A stretch of DNA of 64,000 bases. Origin: Aplysia californica (taxonomy: Eukaryota; Mollusca; Gastropoda; Aplysiida; Aplysiidae). The notes under the pieces are model-generated. The model was given only the letters and a program-made list of their open reading frames with translations, was not told where the DNA came from and made no database searches. Positions 58,601 to 64,000 of the stretch are shown here, piece after piece. Position 1 is the stretch's first letter. Every line of letters begins with the position of its first letter. A program made the position numbers and the translations under genes. The stretch spans positions 773,691 to 837,690 of the forward strand of contig NW_004797418.1 in assembly GCF_000002075.1 (NCBI RefSeq). Reading direction: 5' to 3'.

Positions 58601-60106
58601 ACAAAATAAACAAAAGCATGAGCAATGAATTTATGTAAACTATTTCCTTTCAGATTGAATTTTACCAATAAAAAACATTTACTCAACAAAGACATCAATT
58701 TATGACAGGTTATTCTCATTAATCTTACTTCTTAGTATCAAACTTAAAACAATAGCAGCAACCTCTTGACTGAACAAATTAAACATCAAAGTTACCAACC
58801 ACGATATCACTTCTCACCCCATTTTGTGCCTTTTATACCCAGTGCCGATTGGCACAATCGGTTTGATTCGGTAGGTGAGGCTAGCCAGATTAAGAGTGAA
58901 AAGCGACCATCGTGGCACAAACTAAACGAAGCCAATGTGCTGACGGTGACCCCCCAAAAATGTGTTTGGTTTCAAGGCTGCGAGTCGGGCAATCCGTTTG
59001 TGTGTTAGAGAACCTATCCCCCTATGGGCATTGGTTATTAGTTGGCATGATTCAGCAGCCTGCCCGAGCTCCCCAGCCCGAGGTCATTGGGGTTAATTAG
59101 CCCTCAAGCAACTTCGGCGATGTTGATTGGGATAAGAATTTCGAGTTTTCGTCGGCTTTTGAAACAATACAACTTCCTCTCAACTCTACACAGCAAACCA
59201 TTACATTGATGCATTAAAAGCTCAGTGTTTTGAGATACATTCTTCACTGGAATGGTTATCTTCTGTGCCTTATTTTTGTTCAAGACAATTGTTCGTAGGG
59301 TACCTAAATCTAACATTACCAATTTAGAGCACAATTGCCAAAACCATAACTGTGTCAAAAGTGGCGAAAAGAATCACTACAACTATTCCCCTCTGTTTTG
59401 GGTCAGCCATGACAGACACCTTTGACTACAAAATCTTTTCTTGAAATACTTACATCAATACAATTATCACATGAACTACAATGGGAGCTGCGGGGTGGCC
59501 TGTAGAACTGGCAGGTTGTGCACCATTTCATTCGAGTCTGCACGCCCTTGATTTCTATATTTTTGTACAATGGAGATCGAAAATCGTCATCTTTCGCTTC
59601 ATCGTCAGGAGCTGCAAAGAATGGAGGAAAATATTACTACAGCACTTTAAACAAAGCTCACACACAAACATCATTTATAAATGTCTCATTATCTTCTTTG
59701 TTTCTTTATGTATTCTCCACTCACTCGCACAAAACTTTTCAGTCAATTATTTTTTCAAAACATTTCTTATACAAAATGAGCACACAAAAAAATATGCTCT
59801 CCTATGCAGTCAAAGCACAGAACAACAATCCATTTATATCTATAAATTATAAACGAACCCTCTCTGCAACATACTGAATTTCAAGAACACAAATCCTTTA
59901 AAAAACGATGCGTTACCCACAACAATAGGTAAAAACTAACTCCTCCCCAAAGTATGGAGAAGAATAATAAAATATTGGCTTTACCCCTTGGAAATATACC
60001 AGGGTCCATGAACGTTGTCAGGCAAAGATTCAGCATCATGTACAATGTGATAATTCCTTGAACAATTGGGAATGCATAGCTGTACTCCTCTGTCAGGTAA
60101 CGACAG
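41873..60106 (-). CDS. ZDHHC5/8: ZDHHC5/8-type palmitoyltransferase (5' partial, 7 exons seen)
   Basis: Exons 60106-59985, 59611-59454, 58424-58260, 56519-56409, 53167-53076, 51888-51750 and 43660-41873 join in phase into 857 codons, missing only the first exon (cytosolic N-terminus and most of TM1). Order: TM2 with [10 protein letters not shown]; the Cys-rich domain ([25 protein letters not shown]); active site [21 protein letters not shown]3; TM4 with [21 protein letters not shown] (TTxE motif); [12 protein letters not shown] (PaCCT region); then a ~640-residue Ser/Pro/Arg-rich tail ending TYEASV. The enzyme moves palmitate from palmitoyl-CoA, via the DHHC cysteine, to cysteines of membrane proteins at the plasma membrane or synapse. 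The end resembles the PDZ-binding end of vertebrate ZDHHC5 (TYEISV, from memory). The length exceeds the human proteins (about 715-765 aa), the surplus being in the tail. All catalytic and zinc-binding residues expected are present. A small tail exon in the 8-kb last intron could have been missed. Confidence 0.93.
43745..43873 (-). repeat. Short dispersed repeat family F, copy 2
   Basis: AAAGAGAAGCACATCAGCAC AATTATGGTCATTTAG ... GACCTACCAGTGGCACCTTCC AACCACC. Paralogous to 33200 and 45336. It starts 84 bp into the last ZDHHC intron. Confidence 0.7.
45336..45471 (-). repeat. Short dispersed repeat family F, copy 3
   Basis: AAAGAGAAGCACATCAACAA AATAATGGCCATTTAG ... CGACCTACCAGTAGCGCCCT CCAACCATC; about 80% like copy 2 by eye. 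Confidence 0.7.
45790..46187 (-). repeat. SINE-like family A copy 4
   Basis: TTCAGTAAAGGTTTTACGGC GCTCGCAACGGTATAAGG TCATATGAGAGCC through to AGTGGCACCGCCCCAAGG and a run of G. Almost full length, in the last ZDHHC intron. A ~150-bp GC-richer stretch (46188-46340) that I do not recognise follows. Confidence 0.8.
46608..46690 (-). repeat. tRNA-like pseudogene or SINE head (class II, Ser/Leu-like)
   Basis: The minus strand reads GATGGCCGAATGGTCAGCAT (A-box-like, as in tRNA-Ser/Leu) and, 50 bp on, GGGATCGAATCCCGG (B-box-like), with room for a variable arm. The acceptor stem does not pair and the T stem has mismatches, so it is not a working tRNA gene. A T-rich stretch follows. Probably tRNA-derived repeat. 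Confidence 0.6.
47333..47503 (-). repeat. SINE-like family B copy (minus)
   Basis: GTTTTAGTAAGAGTTGTACA GCACTCGCAACTCAAATGG GTCATACAAGTGCC, GGAGGAGAGATAAGGACG and CACCAGAACACCCACCAATC. It shows most clearly the hairpin also present in family A. Confidence 0.75.
47700..51749 (-). other. Remainder of the long last ZDHHC intron
   Basis: AT-rich, A-biased on the plus strand, with no recognised repeat copy or family-like frame. A missed small tail exon cannot be excluded, since such exons are weakly conserved. Confidence 0.4.
51750..51888 (-). CDS. ZDHHC5/8: ZDHHC5/8 exon (start of cytosolic tail)
   Basis: 139 nt between TTTCTATTCTACAG and AAT|GTAAGT. The first base completes the Lys codon begun in the previous exon. 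It encodes [20 protein letters not shown] and [17 protein letters not shown], in the position of the vertebrate 'LGRPKKEKTIVI...DGQITVKIMDNG' stretch just after the PaCCT region. Confidence 0.85.
53076..53167 (-). CDS. ZDHHC5/8: ZDHHC5/8 exon (PaCCT region)
   Basis: 92 nt after CCCTTTGTGCAG, phase 0 at the start, ending CCAAA|GTAGGT after two bases of a codon. It encodes [20 protein letters not shown], close to vertebrate VTGKFRGGVNPFTNGCCNN, including the conserved Asn of the PaCCT motif. Confidence 0.94.
53636..54688 (-). pseudogene. Tc1-like transposase relic in a ZDHHC intron
   Basis: From ATG 54688 the minus strand reads [19 protein letters not shown], then [10 protein letters not shown] and QDRPRPGLP (helix-turn-helix and GRPR-like part), with stops. 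Further on come [21 protein letters not shown] (first Asp changed to Asn), QDDNASPHR (second Asp kept), [16 protein letters not shown] (Glu kept) and [13 protein letters not shown] near the stop at 53636. Several stops and frame changes separate these blocks, so the copy is dead. A weak inverted match (AAAAGTCGGAACAG at 53638; inverse near 55025-55040) may mark the element ends. It lies in the same orientation as ZDHHC. Confidence 0.8.
55740..56300. other. CpG-richer intron stretch with a dispersed repeat fragment
   Basis: Two CG-rich pockets (55765-55915 and 56215-56285) flank TTCTGATAGGTTGCCAAGTT TCATTCAC (about 56138), which recurs nearly exactly at about 41433. Both are followed by similar GACCCA...TTTTCG stretches, suggesting a shared repeat of ~150 bp. 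Confidence 0.4.
56409..56519 (-). CDS. ZDHHC5/8: ZDHHC5/8 exon (TM4 and TTxE motif)
   Basis: 37 codons between CCTTAACAG and CAG|GTGAGT, phase 0 at both ends. It encodes [20 protein letters not shown] then [17 protein letters not shown]: the fourth membrane segment and the TTxE motif (TTNE). Confidence 0.93.
58260..58424 (-). CDS. ZDHHC5/8: ZDHHC5/8 exon with the DHHC active site
   Basis: 55 codons starting after CTTTTTCAG in phase 0. [20 protein letters not shown] contains the catalytic cysteine; then TM3 ([20 protein letters not shown]). The donor is CCA|GTTATA, chosen because it keeps the phase and aligns the joint residue for residue with vertebrate ZDHHC5. It is a weak donor, so this end is less sure than the rest. 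Confidence 0.93.
59454..59611 (-). CDS. ZDHHC5/8: ZDHHC5/8 exon (zinc-binding Cys-rich domain)
   Basis: 158 nt from TTCTTTGCAG to GAT|GTAAGT. The first two bases complete an Ala codon. It encodes [40 protein letters not shown] and [13 protein letters not shown]. Cys and His spacing (C-x2-C, HC-x2-C-x2-C) fits the DHHC Cys-rich domain. Confidence 0.95.
59985..60106 (-). CDS. ZDHHC5/8: ZDHHC5/8 first visible exon (TM2, DPG motif)
   Basis: 122 nt after TTTTTATTGACAG, starting at the third base of a codon and ending G|GTAAAG after one base. It encodes [20 protein letters not shown] then [21 protein letters not shown]2 is followed by the DPG motif typical of DHHC enzymes. The upstream exon is not identifiable in 60107-64000. 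Confidence 0.93.
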
Positions 60107-61597
60107 CTGTCAATAAAAAGAAAACAGAATTGCAATGATGAATGAGCGACAGCATGAACTTGATAATTCTATAACAAGAGATCAGGACAGCGCAGTCAAA
60201 ATCAAAATATGAAGCTCAACCTCTCACCATAAAAGGAAAGAGATGGGAGATCATTACACAAACAAACAAAAATATATTTATAAATAATACACTAAGCACT
60301 ATTGAGAACAAGCGCACCAATAAAACCAGCATTAAACCTGATCTCTTAAATGCCTTATTTAGCTGTCAGCAAAAAAACAAATGCAAATATAATTCATGGC
60401 AGCTGAGTAATACACACCCCCCCCCCCTCCCCCAAGAAAGAGTCAAAGTTATAAACAAGGGTTTCCTTCAATAAACAGGATTTAATTGAAATATGTTGCC
60501 AATGTTAAACATGTGAAAAAAATATACATGTCCAGTCCTTTTAATAAAATTTGCTTTGTACTATAATAAGAGTGTCAACCCATAAAACAGGTGTGATCTA
60601 AATTTGACACACAAACCTGCTTTGCTTCTCTAAATTTCAATACAAGTACCCAAAACACTTAGCCCAGCACATCATTCCCTCTCTCTTAACTAACAAACTG
60701 GAGAATACTTCATGAGGAGGAGCGCAAACTAGTCCAATTACTCAGGTTTGTGATTACAATCAGGTCAGAAAATGAAAAGCAATAAAATTATGTAAACAAC
60801 AACATATTTTTTTAATACACAGTATGAGAGAATGGCAAAAAAGACAGTATAAACAGGCTAACCTCTGATATAGAATATAGAAAAAAAAAAAATCAGTTTT
60901 TAAGTCCTTCCTCTATCGTTGATTCATGATCACTTTGATGTCAGCAGGATTGACCATCCACCAACATAGTACAGTAATCAACAAAATTTATATGACATTA
61001 GTAATGTTTTTAAAATTTGTATGGCCATGGATAGCGTATTTATTCTCCGCGGTAATCAAGCAGAGGTAGTTGGTTGAAGAATGAATGTGACGTAAACAAA
61101 GGTCTGATGGAAAAAAAGGTCTCAGAGGGACCATGTAGCCATAATCTCATAGTCAATTTAAAGGGGGGTGGGGTGAGGGAGGGAGGGGGTGTTGTTGGCT
61201 GTTGGCTTGACTCTTGCAAAAACAACAAAAACTGACAGGATGTGCAAAAAACCTTTGATTCTGGGTATCATCATTTTACACAAAAGATGGCCACAGCCGA
61301 TTCATTTCATACACCGTCTAGGAGGTCATCATAGCCCACAATACAAAGCATTAACCTTTCATATTGTACACTGGGAAGGTGGGAATGTGTTGGGGGTAGC
61401 CGTAGAACAAATTAACACCAGAAACAACGGAATTGTGTATATATATTTGCATTTAAATACTGAATAAAAAAACCCACTTCATCTCAAGGATTTTTCCAAA
61501 TTCGTAATGATGGGCAGCACTAAGGACATAAAACACAAAGAGTTTAATTGGGGATAGGAGGTAAATTTATACTTTCACTGCTGAACACAGATGTACT
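60107..61597. other. ZDHHC first intron, AT-rich, nothing recognised
   Basis: Presumed intron between the missing first exon and the exon at 60106. It contains a poly-C run (60416-60428) but no repeat copy I can place and no family-like frame. Confidence 0.4.
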
Positions 61598-61958
61598 CAG
61601 GCTTGCCAACTTTTGAGATACACTGAATTCTGGAATTTTGATAGGACCGGAGCATCATGGACCCACACTTCTGTGATAGGCTACTAAAGCTACTACTTTA
61701 AAAAAAAACCCATCCACACCACAAAAACAGCTCAAACAAACCAGTGGAGAAACACAGAGAGAGATGAGATTGTTACAGTACAGTTAATACACAAACGCCT
61801 TCATCCTCAGCATTTGTAAGCCTTCGCGTTTTATTTTTTTCTAAGAAAATAATAATTTTTAGGTGGGGGACATTGCGATTTTCGGGAAACCGAATTTTCG
61901 GGAACGACGATGGCAATTCGGGAACTTCTCGAAAAATTCGGGAAGGTTGGCTAGCCTG
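61598..61958. mobile_element. MITE, 361 bp, CAGGCT ends, TGTACT duplication
   Basis: CAGGCTTGCCAAC at the left and its inverse (GTTGGCTAGCCTG) at the right, each immediately flanked by TGTACT (61592-61597 and 61959-61964). Non-coding. The CAGG..GCCAAC terminus is reminiscent of hAT MITEs, but hAT duplicates 8 bp and only 6 bp match here, so the superfamily is open. Confidence 0.75.
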
Positions 61959-62365
61959 TGTACTGCTTTGGGGGTCAAACTGCAGTAATTTTTGCTAGAT
62001 CACAATACATATTATATATATTATATATACATATGGCCACTAAAACTGTCGCAAATTAACTATTTTCAGGAATCCACCCCCCCCCCCCCCCCCAACGAAA
62101 CCACCCCAACTTGTCCAGACCGAGGATATTATTATTATAATATATTACTATGCAATAACGCATAGTGTGATAATTCAAATGATGGAAACCATCAAACATT
62201 TTAAAAATTATTAATTTGCTACGAATTTAAGTCAATTTATATGTTTGTGTAAAACTGACAAAAAAAGAAGAGGTAAAGGGCTTTACAAAACAAAACTTGA
62301 GCATGAGAAGTGAAAGAAAAAAAAATACCCTGGAGACGTTGTTCCTATGAAAACCACAAATAATT

Positions 62366-62735
62366 GTGAGGCAGCGTGGTGAAATCAACGCTTGTCAAAA
62401 TAACGAAAGTCAAAGAATTGAAATTTTCCCGCAGGTTTGGGGAATTTTTATCGAATTTTTGTTTTTTGTTTCAACACCTCTCCTGTCCATTAAAGAGCAC
62501 ATTTCTGTCTGGAATTTACGGAAAACGTTTGATTGCAGAAGAAATGTAAATGTTCAGTTTCCACGGACTCTCAAGCTAAAGAAATAACGCAACTTTGGCA
62601 GCCATTTTCTTGCTAATTTTACCTCTGAAACCAGATGATCCTCACCTCCTTCAATCACACAATATCTCAACTTCTATTCAACATATATGGACTTTACTTT
62701 CACCCAAAACAAGTAAAATGGAGAGGGATTTACTC
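62366..62735 (+). mobile_element. MITE family C, copy 4, right end missing
   Basis: GTGAGGCAGCGTGGTGAAAT at the left; homologous to the copies at 9449, 11681 and 20479 as far as CACCCAAAACAAGTAAAATGG. The right inverted end is absent, so it is truncated. Confidence 0.75.
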
Positions 62736-62739
62736 TTTT

Positions 62740-64000
62740 CCTACCAGGCCAACATGCACCACTGGCCCCGGGCTTTTTCGAGACCTATTTTTACGCCCCT
62801 ACCCCGCCAAAGGAAAATGTTAAAACATCCAACTAAACACACACAAACCATATCCTATGGCCCATCAAACTGAAGGTTAAAACATAATCTATCAGATGTG
62901 GCAATACAATACTGAAGATTTATTCCAATTATATTACTGGGGGTTTCTGAAAGTGATTTTATGCAATATCGAAGGTGTCATATGAAATCAACAATTTTCC
63001 AGCTTTGAAACGTCATCTTAAAAAGTACAACAGCAGCACCATTCAAATTCAAAGTTCCCTAGTACGTTGCCTCAAGTAATGCGAAGAAATGCTGAAATGT
63101 ACGTGTACCTAATATAGAAGTGAAAATAATTAATATGAGACACATACACTGAAGTCAGGGTAGCGATTTTTTTCTCATATACATTTCGAAGGGGACCAAA
63201 AAAAGCGCTGAAATGACAAAAAATCGTCTCTCAGTGCTATATTTTCTTTCATATCTGCTAACAGGAAATCTCTTCTTATTATTTTGAAAACGTGGATCGG
63301 CCGAGAATTTCGTGTCTTTTCATTACTGGATTGGAACAGATAGCAACCAACTCGAGCCTTATTTTGCGGTTCTCAGTCCAGTGAGGCAAGGTCCGCGAGC
63401 GTAACAGGGAAAGTGTTAAGATGATACCATCAACTCTGCAGTAAGTAAGAGAAAGATCTCCTTGAACTATATCTCCCTCCCCCCCCCGCCAAATTTTTAA
63501 AAAAATCCTCGGGGGAAAAAAACAAACAAAACAAAACCCATTTTATATCTAGCCTAAATTAAAAGGCTGCATGAACTTTGTTGTGTGTTGTAACTTAAAA
63601 GTCATCAAACAAAACGGCTGTGTATTATAATGACAGAGACACCATGTCACCATGTTGCCTTCATCCAAACTTATCATGAGACTGAACATATAATATCACG
63701 AGAAATACTGAAGTCATATCATGGTTGTTCACTGTGGACCCAGAAACAAACAGATAGGAAAACGTTAACAGATGGGTGACAGACAGTGAGTACACTGACA
63801 GGGCAGAATCAGAATATCACAAGGTTTGTGAGTATCCAATCGCAAAAAAACCACGACCGGCAAAGCCTTTTTCAGATCTAGCATTTCATGATGATGACAT
63901 ATGATGAAATGAGACTGAAATATGGTTGTCATGAGTTTGACTTGTTGACCTTGGACTTGTTCAGTCATGATAATTTTATTCTATTTTTCATTGTAAAATG
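62740..64000. other. Right edge of window, AT-rich, nothing recognised
   Basis: No exon matching the ZDHHC N-terminus (a 'KY.P....W..L....LFF.F.CP'-like frame) was found on the minus strand here. Small homopolymer runs only. Probably intron continuing past the window. Confidence 0.4.

Noticed and set aside
58766-59008. 80-codon plus-strand ORF in a GC-richer pocket
   Set aside because: Antisense inside a ZDHHC intron, no recognisable motif, no splice or promoter context.
59481-59877. Two plus-strand ORFs of about 120 codons
   Set aside because: Antisense to the ZDHHC Cys-rich exon and its intron; composition is random.

Overview
The window looks like invertebrate animal DNA: AT-rich, with short exons in kilobase introns, and many short interspersed repeats and MITEs. 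It carries two recognisable host genes. The repeat style (TAGATCTA-rich palindromes, numerous SINE-like copies) fits a mollusc, perhaps a gastropod. That placement is an impression, not a demonstration.

Layout. About 1-7.0 kb holds no host gene I recognise. It has palindromic short-repeat clusters (0.1-0.6 kb and 1.2-1.7 kb), a 381-codon minus-strand ORF of an unplaced, probably transposon-linked family (2.3-3.5 kb), a CpG-rich pocket (3.9-4.1 kb) and a dead Tc1-like transposon with both ends (5.1-6.6 kb). About 7.08-20.1 kb (+) is a complete coding set of NPRL3 in eight coding exons (612 codons); NPRL3 is a GATOR1 subunit that restrains mTORC1. Its introns are full of transposon debris. About 20.1-41.8 kb is intergenic and repeat-dense: MITEs, two SINE-like families sharing a 3' hairpin tail, pogo-like ends, microsatellites, and a 1.4-kb inverted-repeat element. 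The last ~4 kb of it lacks these repeats and may be the 3' UTR of the next gene. About 41.87-60.1 kb (-) is a ZDHHC5/8-type palmitoyltransferase in seven exons. The first exon, with the start codon and first membrane helix, was not found and probably lies beyond base 64000. The two genes converge tail to tail.

The genes are not known to share a pathway: NPRL3 acts in amino-acid sensing at the lysosome, ZDHHC5/8 in S-acylation of membrane and synaptic proteins. The most unusual material is the repeat content. Two SINE-like families share a terminal hairpin whose stem bases change in a paired way, one SINE is nested in another with a clean target duplication, a LINE 3' end abuts an NPRL3 splice acceptor, and there are four copies of a ~435-bp MITE. 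I found no LTR or virus-derived element, CRISPR array or intact RNA gene.
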